DNA from: Halorubrum californiense DSM 19288
Lineage (GTDB): Archaea; Halobacteriota; Halobacteria; Halobacteriales; Haloferacaceae
DNA length: 64,000 bases
Assembly (NCBI RefSeq): GCF_000336875.1
Contig: NZ_AOJK01000064.1
Span: forward strand, 85,079-149,078
Direction of reading: 5' to 3'
The position numbers and the translations under genes are program-made. The notes under the pieces were generated by a model that saw only the letters and a program-made list of their open reading frames with translations, was not told the DNA's origin and ran no database searches. The stretch's first letter is position 1. Every line of letters begins with the position of its first letter. Shown here piece after piece: positions 52,922 through 61,045 of the stretch.

Positions 52922-52951
52922 GGCTCCCTCGTCGTCCCCCGGCCACTTAGC

Positions 52952-52971
52952 GTTTTACAGGTTGGTAAAAC
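52952..52971. promoter_or_regulatory. predicted TetR operator between the TatD-like and BNR genes
   Basis: GTTTTAC, six bases, GTAAAAC: perfect 7-bp arms. It lies 31-50 nt before the TatD-like ATG (52921) and 30-49 nt before the BNR gene ATG (53001), overlapping both promoters. Confidence 0.75.
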
Positions 52972-53000
52972 TTTATTGTCCCTCCGACTCACTCACGGAT

Positions 53001-54077
53001 ATGACACTGTTGATCGGGACAGACTCCGGACTGTACCGAACCGACGACGTTCCCTTCGAGCGCGACGACCTCGACGCCGTCCTCGACTGCGGGGTCGTCA
53101 CCGCCGTGAAGTCGTGGGCCCACACCGAGGGCGTCTTCGTCGCCTCCTCGACGGGCGCGTATCGCTCGCTCGACGGCGGGGAGACGTGGACCGACCTCGA
53201 AGTCCCGCTCGGCGACCGCTTCTGGCACGCCGGACAGAGCGAGGTGTGGTCGATCCTCGCGACCGCGGACGGCGCGCTGTACGCCGGCACCAACGACCCC
53301 TACGTCTTCCGGTCGGTCGACGGCGGGGAGACGTGGACCGAGCAGAAGGGGTTCCGCGAACTCCCCTCCCGCGGCCACTGGGAGTCGCCGATCGACCCGC
53401 ACTACGCCCGCCTCCGTGCGCTCGAAGCGGTCCCCGGCCGCCCCGAGCACCTGATCGCGGGCGTCGAGGCGGGCGGGATCCACGTCAGTCGCGACGGCGG
53501 CCGCACGTGGTCCGATCACCGCGACGCCATCGTCGACGACGTCCACCAGATCCACCCGATATCGGAGGACGTCTGGCTGGCGACGACCGGCTACCTCGAC
53601 CACGACTTGGAGAACCTCGGCCTCGGCCACGCGGTCGGCGAGGGCGGCCTGTGGCGGACGACCGACGCCGGGGAGACGTGGGACCGGCTCGATGTCGGCA
53701 ACGACTTCTCGTACATTCGCCGCGTGTTCGTCCACGACGGCCGCGTGATCTTCTGCGGCGGCGAGGAGGCGCCGCCGGCGTGGGTGAACGACGACCACGA
53801 GGTCGCCTTATTCGAGTCGACGAACTTCGGCCGCGACTTCGAGCGCGTCGAGTACCCCGGCGAGCCCCACGAGATCATCGAGACGTGGGCGGTCCACGAC
53901 GGCGACGTGGTCTGCGGCTCCGGGCTCTTCGACGTGCCCGACGAGCGCGACGACGTCGAAGGCCGAATTATGCGGCGCGTCGACGGGAGCGCCGACGGCG
54001 AGACGGGTGAGGACGGACTGACCTACGAAACGGTCGGGCGCGTCGACGCGAACGTCAGCCGGATCGAGGTGGTCTGA
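53001..54077 (+). CDS. BNR/Asp-box beta-propeller protein
   Basis: The 358-residue protein carries repeated Asp-box motifs: YRSLDGGETWTDL (about 55), FRSVDGGETWTEQ (about 105), HVSRDGGRTWSDH (about 160) and WRTTDAGETWDRL (about 222), forming a beta-propeller like those in sialidases and photosystem assembly factor Ycf48. No signal peptide is present, so it acts in the cytoplasm. ATG 53001 follows the shared operator. The stop is directly followed by the DoxX-like ATG. A lactonase or hydrolase role is possible, not shown. Confidence 0.88.
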   Translation: MTLLIGTDSGLYRTDDVPFERDDLDAVLDCGVVTAVKSWAHTEGVFVASSTGAYRSLDGGETWTDLEVPLGDRFWHAGQSEVWSILATADGALYAGTNDPYVFRSVDGGETWTEQKGFRELPSRGHWESPIDPHYARLRALEAVPGRPEHLIAGVEAGGIHVSRDGGRTWSDHRDAIVDDVHQIHPISEDVWLATTGYLDHDLENLGLGHAVGEGGLWRTTDAGETWDRLDVGNDFSYIRRVFVHDGRVIFCGGEEAPPAWVNDDHEVALFESTNFGRDFERVEYPGEPHEIIETWAVHDGDVVCGSGLFDVPDERDDVEGRIMRRVDGSADGETGEDGLTYETVGRVDANVSRIEVV

Positions 54078-54515
54078 ATGGGAGACGAGACCGCTTCCGC
54101 AGACGGGTCGTATTCGGAGACGGACGCCGGTCGCGACGCCCCCTCGCTGCTCGGTCGTTCGCTGTACGGCGGCGTCCTCGCGTACATGGCCCTCGACGGC
54201 TTCAAGAGCAACGACAAGCGCGTCGCGATCGCCGAGGAGAAGGGGGTCCCGATGCCCGACCTCCTCGTCCCGTTCGTCACCGGGATGTTGTTCGTCGCCA
54301 ACCTCGGCATCGTCCTCTGGCGGCTCCCGCGCGCGGCCGCCGGCGCGCTCGTCGTCTTCTTCCTCGGGACCACTCCCGCCATCCACGACTTCTGGACGAT
54401 GGAGGGGAAAGAGCGACAGGGGAACAAGATCAACTTCCTGAAGAACCTCGCGCTGCTCGGCGGCGCCATCGTCTTCCTCGACGCCGCGAGCGGCGACGAA
54501 GCGACCGACGAGTAA
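54078..54515 (+). CDS. DoxX-like membrane protein
   Basis: The 145-residue protein has four hydrophobic segments (about 25-42, 60-80, 84-102, 122-138) and the DoxX-type pattern of an amphipathic KSNDKRVAIAEEKGVPMPDLLVPF loop and a C-terminal FLKNLALLGGAIVFL helix. DoxX homologues relate to terminal-oxidase or thiosulfate:quinone subunits, but most are uncharacterised. ATG follows the BNR stop without a gap, so they are one operon. Confidence 0.85.
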   Translation: MGDETASADGSYSETDAGRDAPSLLGRSLYGGVLAYMALDGFKSNDKRVAIAEEKGVPMPDLLVPFVTGMLFVANLGIVLWRLPRAAAGALVVFFLGTTPAIHDFWTMEGKERQGNKINFLKNLALLGGAIVFLDAASGDEATDE

Positions 54516-54762
54516 CGCGGATCGACGCGGCGGACGCGAACGACGAGGAACGCGGGCACCACGAGGAGCAGTCCGGACCCGGATCCCCTCCGACGCCGAA
54601 TTTCGGGTTCGTCGGGCGTCGACGCTCCGGATCGGCGATGTCTGACGCAGTTCTTAAGTGAGAGCGGCGAGGAGCGTACCGTAATTCCCCGAACGGGCGT
54701 CGAGCGCACGGATCGAACGGTGCCGCGAAACGACAGCGGTGTTCGGGTAACCCACACGGACA

Positions 54763-54768
54763 GGAGGT
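54763..54768 (+). promoter_or_regulatory. Shine-Dalgarno site of oapA
   Basis: GGAGGT lies 4 nt before ATG 54773. Most genes in this window are leaderless, so a strong site here is notable and agrees with a long 5' leader from a TTCTTAAG box at about 54651-54658. The 257-bp gap 54516-54772 holds no gene. Confidence 0.7.
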
Positions 54769-54772
54769 CAGG

Positions 54773-55414
54773 ATGGGACTGCTCACGAATCTCAGAGACA
54801 GCATATCGCGGGTCACGGACGGCCTGTTCGCGGCCGACGAGCCCAAGCGGATCGGGATCTACGGACCGCCGAACGCCGGTAAAACGACCCTCGCAAACCG
54901 GATCGCACGCGACTGGACGGGTGACGCCGTCGGCCCAGAGAGCCACATCCCCCACGAGACTCGCCGGGCCCGCCGGAAGGAGAACGTGGAGATCGAACGC
55001 AACGGGCGGACGGTCACCATCGACATCGTCGACACCCCCGGGGTGACGACGAAGGTCGACTACAAGGAGTTCCTCGACCACGACATGGAGAAGGACGACG
55101 CCGTCCGCCGGTCGCGCGAGGCGACCGAGGGCGTCGCGGAGGCGATGCACTGGCTCCGCGAGGACGTCGACGGCGTCATCTACGTGCTCGACTCCACGAC
55201 GGACCCGTTCACGCAGGTGAACACGATGCTGATCGGGATCATCGAGTCGCAGGACCTGCCCGCGCTCATCCTCGCGAACAAGACGGACCTGCCGGGATCG
55301 GACGTCCAGCAGATCGCGAACGCCTTCCCGCAACACGAGACGATTCCGCTGTCCGCGCTGGAGGGCGACAACATGGACGAAGTGTACACCAAGATAGCGG
55401 AGTACTTCGGCTAA
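54773..55414 (+). CDS. oapA: origin-associated Era-like GTPase OapA
   Basis: The 213-residue GTPase has P-loop GPPNAGKTTL (about 30-39), switch II DIVDTPGVT (about 84-92) and NKTDL specificity motif (about 169-173). It is followed without gap by a DUF2073 gene and a zinc-ribbon gene, the oapABC order known beside the main origin of Haloferax volcanii. The exact role is not settled; deletion phenotypes there concern growth and plasmid maintenance. Here it is 10 kb from the origin because the catabolic block lies between. Confidence 0.93.
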   Translation: MGLLTNLRDSISRVTDGLFAADEPKRIGIYGPPNAGKTTLANRIARDWTGDAVGPESHIPHETRRARRKENVEIERNGRTVTIDIVDTPGVTTKVDYKEFLDHDMEKDDAVRRSREATEGVAEAMHWLREDVDGVIYVLDSTTDPFTQVNTMLIGIIESQDLPALILANKTDLPGSDVQQIANAFPQHETIPLSALEGDNMDEVYTKIAEYFG

Positions 55415-55827
55415 TGGCCGGTCCGAAAGCCAACGTCGACGCCGCGGACGACCCGGACGACGGCGACGACGGCGTCCGCATCGACATGATAAGCGGCGCG
55501 CGGATGGAGGGGCTCACGACCATGGAGAAGATCCGGCTCATCCTCGACGGCGTCCGCGACGGCAACATCGTCATCCTCGAAGAGGGCCTCTCCCCGGACG
55601 AGGAGTCGCGGCTCATCGAGGTGACGATGACCGAGATCAGTCCCGACGACTTCACCGGCATCGAGATCGAGACGTACCCGAAGGCCGAGGCGGGCGACCA
55701 GAGCTTCCTCGACAAGCTGATGGGCCGGGAGTCGACCCAGAAGCTCACGGTGATCGGCCCGGCGAACCGCATCGAGACCCTCCACAAGGACGAGAACCTC
55801 ATCAGCACGCTCGTCTCACGCAAGTAG
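55414..55827 (+). CDS. oapB: DUF2073 protein OapB
   Basis: The 137-residue protein matches DUF2073 (MEGLTTMEKIRLILDGVRDGNIVILEEGL, about 26-54, then EVTMTEISPDDFTGIEIETYP). ATG overlaps the oapA stop by one base (TAATG). It is the invariant middle gene of the oapABC operon; molecular function unknown. Confidence 0.92.
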   Translation: MAGPKANVDAADDPDDGDDGVRIDMISGARMEGLTTMEKIRLILDGVRDGNIVILEEGLSPDEESRLIEVTMTEISPDDFTGIEIETYPKAEAGDQSFLDKLMGRESTQKLTVIGPANRIETLHKDENLISTLVSRK

Positions 55828-56520
55828 ATGCCCCACCAGTGTACCTCCTGCGGGCGGACGTTCCCCGACGGCTCCAAGGAGATGCTGTCGGGCTGTCCCG
55901 ACTGCGGCGGGAACAAGTTCCAGTTCAAGCCCGCCGGCGCGACGGCGGACGCCGACTCCGGCGGCGCGGCCGACTCGGGCAACGAAGCGCCCGGCTCTGC
56001 CGCCGGACCGTCCGGGTCCGCTGCCGACCAGTCCGATCGGACGCCGCCGACCCCCGCCGAGGGGTCTGCGCCGGTCGCTAACGACGAGTCCGAGCCGACG
56101 CCCGACGAGCGCGCGGCCGACCGTCGACCCGCCGACTCCGCGGACCCGACGCCGAGCGACGCCGCCGCGAGCCCCGACTCCGCGACCGACGGCACGGAAC
56201 AGATCGCGGACCGGAGCGACGAGGACACCGCGCAGGCGAGCGCGCGGTCCGAGGTGGTGTCGCCGGACGAACTCGACCGCGCGAGCCGCGACGTTGACCC
56301 CGCCGAGACGCCGCCGGCCGAGGAGGAGCCGCAGCCGGGTATCGACGCGCTCCGCGACGAGCTGAACGACCAGTTCGAGAGCATTCGCATCGTCAGCCCC
56401 GGGCAGTACGAACTCAACCTGATGGAGCTGTACGACAGACAGGAGTACATCATCTCCCTGCAAGAGGACGGCCGCTACGTCATCGAGATGCCCGACGCTT
56501 GGGGCATCGGAGAGGAGTAA
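55828..56520 (+). CDS. oapC: zinc-ribbon protein OapC/ArvC family
   Basis: The 230-residue protein has an N-terminal zinc ribbon HQCTSCGRTFPDGSKEMLSG-CPDCGG (Cys near 5, 8, 23, 26), a long disordered acidic middle (about 35-165), and a conserved C-terminal domain (about 178-230) with ESIRIVSPGQYELNLMELYDRQEYIISL and GRYVIEMPDAWGI. ATG follows the oapB stop directly. Confidence 0.92.
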   Translation: MPHQCTSCGRTFPDGSKEMLSGCPDCGGNKFQFKPAGATADADSGGAADSGNEAPGSAAGPSGSAADQSDRTPPTPAEGSAPVANDESEPTPDERAADRRPADSADPTPSDAAASPDSATDGTEQIADRSDEDTAQASARSEVVSPDELDRASRDVDPAETPPAEEEPQPGIDALRDELNDQFESIRIVSPGQYELNLMELYDRQEYIISLQEDGRYVIEMPDAWGIGEE

Positions 56521-56529
56521 CGCCTCCGT

Positions 56530-56583
56530 CCGTCCTCTCCGCGCGTCCCGTCCTCTCCGCGCGTCTTGCCCTCCCCGCGCGTC
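56530..56583 (+). repeat. three 18-bp tandem repeats after oapC
   Basis: CGTCCTCTCCGCGCGTCC-type units occur three times in a row, the third less well conserved. The 366-bp gap 56521-56886 otherwise shows only a TACTGTTATCC element about 56701-56711 and no gene. Confidence 0.65.
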
Positions 56584-56886
56584 CCCTCACACACCCTGTC
56601 CTGCGGGTCCGAAATACGCTGATCGTTCGTTCCGTTTTCACCGCCGCGCGGCCGCCGATTCGTGCGGTTCGGCGGTTCGGGCGACCCTTGTCGAAGAAGA
56701 TACTGTTATCCGGCTTCCTCTGCTACGGAGTCGCATGTTTACCGATCACCGTCGACCGCGCCGGGACTCCGGCCGCGGTCCGGACCGCGCCGTCCCGCTC
56801 GCTCGCCGCCGACCGTCCGTCGGAGACCGACCGGCGCGACCGTCCGCGGGTGACCGAGCGTCCCGGACGCACGACGGGGTAGCCCC

Positions 56887-58068
56887 ATGCGCGTAATCGC
56901 CAAGTTCGGCGGCACGAGCCTCGGCAGCGGCGACCGGATCGAGCGCGCCGCCGACTCGGTGGCGAGCGCGGTCGCGGCCGGCCACGAGATCGCGGTCGTC
57001 GCGAGCGCGATGGGGTCGACCACGGACGACCTCCTCGACGACATCACCTTCGAGACGGACGACGCCGACCGTGCGGAGATCGTCTCGATGGGCGAGCGAA
57101 CCAGCGTTCGGATGCTGAAGGCCGCGCTGTCCGTCCGCGACGTCGACGCCGTCTTCCTCGAGCCCGGCCACCCGGACTGGCCGGTCGTCACGGACGAGCT
57201 CGGCGAGGTCGACGTCGCGGAGACGAAGAAGCGCGCCGAGAAGATCGCCGCCGAGATGGACGGCGTCGTCCCGATCATCACCGGGTTCCTCGCCGAGGAT
57301 CACGACGGCAACGTCACCACGCTCGGCCGCGGCGGCTCGGACACGACCGCGGTCATGCTCGGCAACTACATGGACGCCGACGAGGTCGTGATCGTCACCG
57401 ACGTGGAGGGCGTGATGACCGGCGACCCGCGGGTGGTCGAGGGCGCGCGCAACGTCGGTCAGATCACCGTCGACGAGCTCCGAAACCTCTCGTTCCGCGG
57501 CGCAGAGGTGGTCGCACCCTCCGCGCTCTCGTACAAGGACGAGGGGCTCGCGGTCCGGGTCGTCCACTACCAGCACGGCGACCTGCTCCGGGGCGGCACC
57601 CGGATCGAGGGCGAGTTCGAGAGCCTGATCGACATGCGCGAGGAGCCGCTCGCGTGCCTCACCATCGCGGGGCGGGCGATCCGCAACCGACCGGGAATCC
57701 TCTCCGAGCTGGCGAACGCGCTCCGCGCCGAGGAGATCAACATCGACGCGGTCGCCTCTGGGATGGACTCGGTCACCTTCTACGTCGACGTCGACGTCGC
57801 GGAGACCGCCGAGGCGCTGCTCCACGAGGCGGTCGTCACCGACGAGGCGCTCTCCTCGGTCACCGTCGCCGACCCCATCGCCGTGATCCGCGTCACGGGC
57901 GGCGAACTCCCCAACCAGTCGGGCGTCATCCAGGACATCATCGCGCCCATCGCGGAGGCCGGGATCAACATCATCGACCTGATCACGAGCGCGACCTCCG
58001 TCGCGGTGTTCGTCGACTGGGACGACCGTGAGGAGGCGCTCGAAATCGTTCAGGACCGCTTCGACTGA
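56887..58068 (+). CDS. lysC: aspartate kinase
   Basis: The 393-residue enzyme phosphorylates aspartate at the head of Lys/Thr/Met synthesis. The kinase motif KFGGTSLGSG (6-15), TLGRGGSDTTAV (about 138-149) and TDVEGVMTGDPR (about 165-176) are clear, and two ACT domains follow (CLTIAGRAIRNRPGILSEL; VIRVTGGELPNQSGVIQDI), the usual site of feedback inhibition. It is not part of an operon. Confidence 0.96.
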   Translation: MRVIAKFGGTSLGSGDRIERAADSVASAVAAGHEIAVVASAMGSTTDDLLDDITFETDDADRAEIVSMGERTSVRMLKAALSVRDVDAVFLEPGHPDWPVVTDELGEVDVAETKKRAEKIAAEMDGVVPIITGFLAEDHDGNVTTLGRGGSDTTAVMLGNYMDADEVVIVTDVEGVMTGDPRVVEGARNVGQITVDELRNLSFRGAEVVAPSALSYKDEGLAVRVVHYQHGDLLRGGTRIEGEFESLIDMREEPLACLTIAGRAIRNRPGILSELANALRAEEINIDAVASGMDSVTFYVDVDVAETAEALLHEAVVTDEALSSVTVADPIAVIRVTGGELPNQSGVIQDIIAPIAEAGINIIDLITSATSVAVFVDWDDREEALEIVQDRFD

Positions 58069-58231
58069 TCGAACCCCTGTGTTATGCTGTTACACCCCGA
58101 TTCGAAGCCGTCGAACTCGTTCGGAACCGGTAGAACAGGCCACCGAAGGCGGAGCATCTGTCCGGCACGGTCGACGGTTCGTCGACCCCTCGCGGCAGTC
58201 GATTCATCTCCCTCGGCGACGAAGGGGTCGT

Positions 58232-58867
58232 ATGAGACCGCTCACGAAGGCGATACTCGTCGGTGGCGGCGCGCTGTTCGCCGGCTGGGTCGGCTGGGGT
58301 ATCTACTCAACCAGCGAGGCGGAATCGGTGCCGTACGAACGGCTCCGAACGCTGAACGGCGTCGAGATCCGTCGGTATCCCCGGACGGTTCTCGCCGAAA
58401 CGACGGCCCCGGAGCAGCGCACTGCGTTCCGACGACTCTTTGCGTACATCTCCGGAGACAACCGGGGGAACGAGTCGATATCGATGACTGCCCCCGTCCA
58501 GACGCGGACCGGCGAATCCATCTCGATGACCGCCCCCGTTCGGTCCGAGACGGCCGACACGGACTCCGACGCGGTCCGAATGGGGTTCTATCTTCCCGCG
58601 GAGTACAGTCCCGAAACGGCGCCCGAACCGACGGCGTCGGACGTGTCGCTCGTCACGGAGCCCCCGAAGCGAGTCGCCGTCGACCGGTTCTCGTGGTACG
58701 CCCCCGCGTGGCGAGTCGAACGCCGGACGCAGAAACTCCGCGCCACGCTCGAACGCGAGGGTATCGACCCGGTGGGCGACCCCTCTCTCCTCCGGTACAA
58801 CGACCCGTGGACACCCCCGTTCATGCGACGAAACGAAGTAGCGGTGGCGGTGGCCGAAGCGGAGTAA
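58232..58867 (+). CDS. SOUL heme-binding family protein
   Basis: The 211-residue protein has an N-terminal hydrophobic helix (about 5-25, TKAILVGGGALFAGWVGWGI), then a SOUL domain: VPYERLRTLNGVEIRRYPRTVLAET, two ISMTAPV motifs (about 90 and 105), FYLPAEYS and a C-terminal LLRYNDPWTPPFMRRNEVAV. The role may be heme or tetrapyrrole binding at the membrane; substrate not certain. ATG 58232 gives the membrane-anchored form. Confidence 0.92.
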   Translation: MRPLTKAILVGGGALFAGWVGWGIYSTSEAESVPYERLRTLNGVEIRRYPRTVLAETTAPEQRTAFRRLFAYISGDNRGNESISMTAPVQTRTGESISMTAPVRSETADTDSDAVRMGFYLPAEYSPETAPEPTASDVSLVTEPPKRVAVDRFSWYAPAWRVERRTQKLRATLEREGIDPVGDPSLLRYNDPWTPPFMRRNEVAVAVAEAE

Positions 58868-58880
58868 CTGTCTCAGACCT

Positions 58881-59360
58881 TCAGCCGCTCTCTTCCGGGT
58901 CGAACCGGTACCGCGTCGTCGACGCGCCGTCGATCCGCGGCCCGGAGCCGAACGCCTCGAATCCGGCCGCCTCGGCCGCCGCTTCGGCGGTTCCGTCGGT
59001 CGGGAGAACAGCCTCGACGGACATTCCCTCGCGGGTCGCGAACCGCACCGGCTCCTCGAACAGCCGCCCGACCGCCGTGGCGTCGCCCTCGACGTTCGTC
59101 ACGTGGACGACGCCGTCGCGAACGTCGAACGAGACGAACCCCCCCACCGCGTCGACCGGGGTGTCGTCGTCGGGGCTTCGACCCGCCGGCGTCGCCTCGT
59201 CGGCCGCGTCGGCAGTGTTGTCGTCGTCGTCGGCCACCCCTTTCGTGACCGCGATGCGCACCGATCGGTCGTGGATCATGTCGCGGGCGACCCCCTCGGG
59301 CCGGCCCGTCATCGACCCGAGCGCCGCGGCGTCGGCCTCGACCGCGTCGCGAACTCGCAT
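58881..59360 (-). CDS. GNAT-like acetyltransferase domain protein
   Basis: The 159-residue protein begins MRVRDAVEADAAALGSMTG, a GNAT N-terminal helix, with VGGFVSFDVRDGVVHVTNVEGD and AAAEAAGFEAFGSGPRI as later GNAT-like strands. The acetyl-CoA pyrophosphate loop (Q/RxxGxG/A) is poorly conserved, so activity is uncertain. It contains an acidic insert at about 42-68. Confidence 0.72.
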   Translation of the reverse strand: MRVRDAVEADAAALGSMTGRPEGVARDMIHDRSVRIAVTKGVADDDDNTADAADEATPAGRSPDDDTPVDAVGGFVSFDVRDGVVHVTNVEGDATAVGRLFEEPVRFATREGMSVEAVLPTDGTAEAAAEAAGFEAFGSGPRIDGASTTRYRFDPEESG

Positions 59361-59417
59361 ACCTCTGAACTCTCGCCGGGCGACATAAAATCGCCGGGCG
59401 CTTGCCGCGGACCGGTT

Positions 59418-59426
59418 GATTTTAAC
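59418..59426 (+). promoter_or_regulatory. TATA box for the 29-residue membrane protein gene
   Basis: GATTTTAAC lies 24-32 nt before ATG 59450, supporting a leaderless message that begins with the tiny gene. Confidence 0.65.
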
Positions 59427-59449
59427 GACCGGCGGACGCAGTATCTCGC

Positions 59450-59539
59450 ATGTCCAAATCGACCCAGATCGTGGTTGGAACGGTCGGCGTCTCGGCCGCC
59501 CTTTCGGTGCTCATCATCCTCTCGTACGTCCTCGGCTGA
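59450..59539 (+). CDS. 29-residue single-helix membrane protein
   Basis: MSKSTQIVVGTVGVSAALSV followed by LIILSYVLG and TGA: almost the whole peptide is one hydrophobic helix. A TATA box is correctly placed, and its stop overlaps the next ATG (TGATG), so it is the first gene of a coupled pair. Family not recognised. Confidence 0.7.
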   Translation: MSKSTQIVVGTVGVSAALSVLIILSYVLG

Positions 59540-60411
59540 TGTTCTCGCCCCGGTCGCTCGACGATGACATCGCGGCGGTCCGCGATCGGTACGCGCCGGA
59601 TTCGCCCGTCCTCGACGTCGACTCAGACTTCGAGACGCTCCCGCCGGCCGCCGCGGAGGACCTCGGTCTCTTCGTCGACGCGCTCGACCCCGCGTCGTCC
59701 CCCGCCGAGTGGCTCCCGGAGGCGGTTCCGGACCTGCTCCGGAAGCACGCGGGCCCGGCGTTCACCGTCGGGCTCCCCGGCGACGGGACGGTCGTCCGGA
59801 CGACCCAGACCGACCCGCCGGCGGTCCTCGTCAAGCGGCGCGCGGAGGGGACCCCGGACGAGTTCCTCGCTTTCCTCGTCGCCGAGCGGCTCGTCCAGAT
59901 CGGCTGTGAGCCAGCGCCGGGCGCGGTCGGTGGCGCTGATACCGCCGATTCGCCCGCCATCCCCGAGTCGTTCCTCCCCTTCTTCGGCGAGCGCTACCGC
60001 GACCTCGACGCGGCGATCCGCCGTCCCGATCCGGAGACGGGGGCGTCGACGACCGGATTCGGCCCGACCGACGTGTTCCAGGTCGCGAACGCGCTGTTCG
60101 ACGCGTGGGTCGGGCTCCACACCCGCGACGCGTTCGCCTCGTGGGAGGGGGAGTACCCCCGACTGTTCGACGCGTGGGCCGACGCCGGCGAACGACTCTC
60201 CGGCCGGCTCGGCGGCCTCTCCGGCGAGGTCGCGCGCGGCGACACCGAGTTCCCGGCCGCGACGGAATACGCCTGCTCGGCGGTCAAACACGACCTCGAC
60301 CTCCCGGCGCCGTACGGCGCGCTCGACACGACCGCCTACCGGGAGCGCGGGTCTGCCTACGCCGTCGCGTGGGCGGAGAAGACGTTCGCGGCGCTCGTCG
60401 ACGAGGAATAG
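59539..60411 (+). CDS. DUF7089 family protein
   Basis: The 290-residue soluble acidic protein starts MFSPRSLDDDIAAVRDRYAP and contains DLGLFVDALDPASSPAEWLPE; it matches haloarchaeal DUF7089 from memory. No catalytic motif is evident. It is translationally coupled to the 29-residue membrane peptide and convergent with the DUF7090-type gene. A short 17-bp direct repeat (GCGGCGGCGGTCGGACG) follows its stop at about 60418-60447. Confidence 0.82.
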   Translation: MFSPRSLDDDIAAVRDRYAPDSPVLDVDSDFETLPPAAAEDLGLFVDALDPASSPAEWLPEAVPDLLRKHAGPAFTVGLPGDGTVVRTTQTDPPAVLVKRRAEGTPDEFLAFLVAERLVQIGCEPAPGAVGGADTADSPAIPESFLPFFGERYRDLDAAIRRPDPETGASTTGFGPTDVFQVANALFDAWVGLHTRDAFASWEGEYPRLFDAWADAGERLSGRLGGLSGEVARGDTEFPAATEYACSAVKHDLDLPAPYGALDTTAYRERGSAYAVAWAEKTFAALVDEE

Positions 60412-60466
60412 CGGACGCGGCGGCGGTCGGACGCGGCGGCGGTCGGACGCAGTGACGTTCCGTCGC

Positions 60467-61045
60467 TCAGACGTCGACGACGACGTCACCCTCGCCGTTG
60501 AGTTCGATGACGCCGTCGAACAGCTCGCGGAACCGGTCGAGCGTCGCCACCTCATGGACCTCCTCGGAGAGGTGGAAGATGCCGACCGCGTCGTGTTCGT
60601 CGAGCAGATCGAGAATCTCCGCCGCGGCGTCGTACACCGCGTCGTCGTCGGCGTAGTAGGCCATCTCGGTGAGCGAGTCGACCGAGACGCGCCGCTTGCC
60701 CTCGTTCTCGGTGAGGAACCGCTCGACGCGGTCGACGACGCCGTCGAGGTCGTCCGGCGCGGAGACGTAGTAGACGTCGTCGGACGTGCGCCGCGAGTAG
60801 CCGCGCTCGACGGAGAGCGTGTCGAGGATGGTCGCCTTCGTCTCGTCGACGTCGTAGTACTCCAGCTTCTGCTCGACCTCGCGCGCGGTGGTCCGCGTCG
60901 AGACGACGAGGAACGCGTCGGTGTCGGTCTTCAGGAAGTCCGTGTCGATCCGGTCCGTCTCGCCGATGCTCGGGTGGACGAGGAGGAGTCCGGTCCCGCC
61001 CGGTATCGTTTCCGGCCCGTTCTCGACGGCGAGGGAGTAGTCCAT
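60467..61045 (-). CDS. DUF7090 family protein (degenerate RecA/KaiC-like)
   Basis: The 192-residue protein resembles KaiC/RecA-type signal proteins at its ends (MDYSLAVENGPETIPGGTGLLLVHPS, then DTDFLKTDTDAFLVVSTRTTA), but the Walker A lysine motif is absent (HPSIGETDR in its place). It ends with the strand ELFDGVIELNGEGDVVVDV typical of these domains. It is probably a non-ATP-binding regulatory protein of the DUF7090 family. Confidence 0.82.
   Translation of the reverse strand: MDYSLAVENGPETIPGGTGLLLVHPSIGETDRIDTDFLKTDTDAFLVVSTRTTAREVEQKLEYYDVDETKATILDTLSVERGYSRRTSDDVYYVSAPDDLDGVVDRVERFLTENEGKRRVSVDSLTEMAYYADDDAVYDAAAEILDLLDEHDAVGIFHLSEEVHEVATLDRFRELFDGVIELNGEGDVVVDV

Noticed and set aside
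58470..58550. duplicated ISMTAPV motif in the SOUL protein as a recent internal repeat
   Set aside because: Two such motifs are normal for SOUL domains and the codons differ, so it is a family feature.
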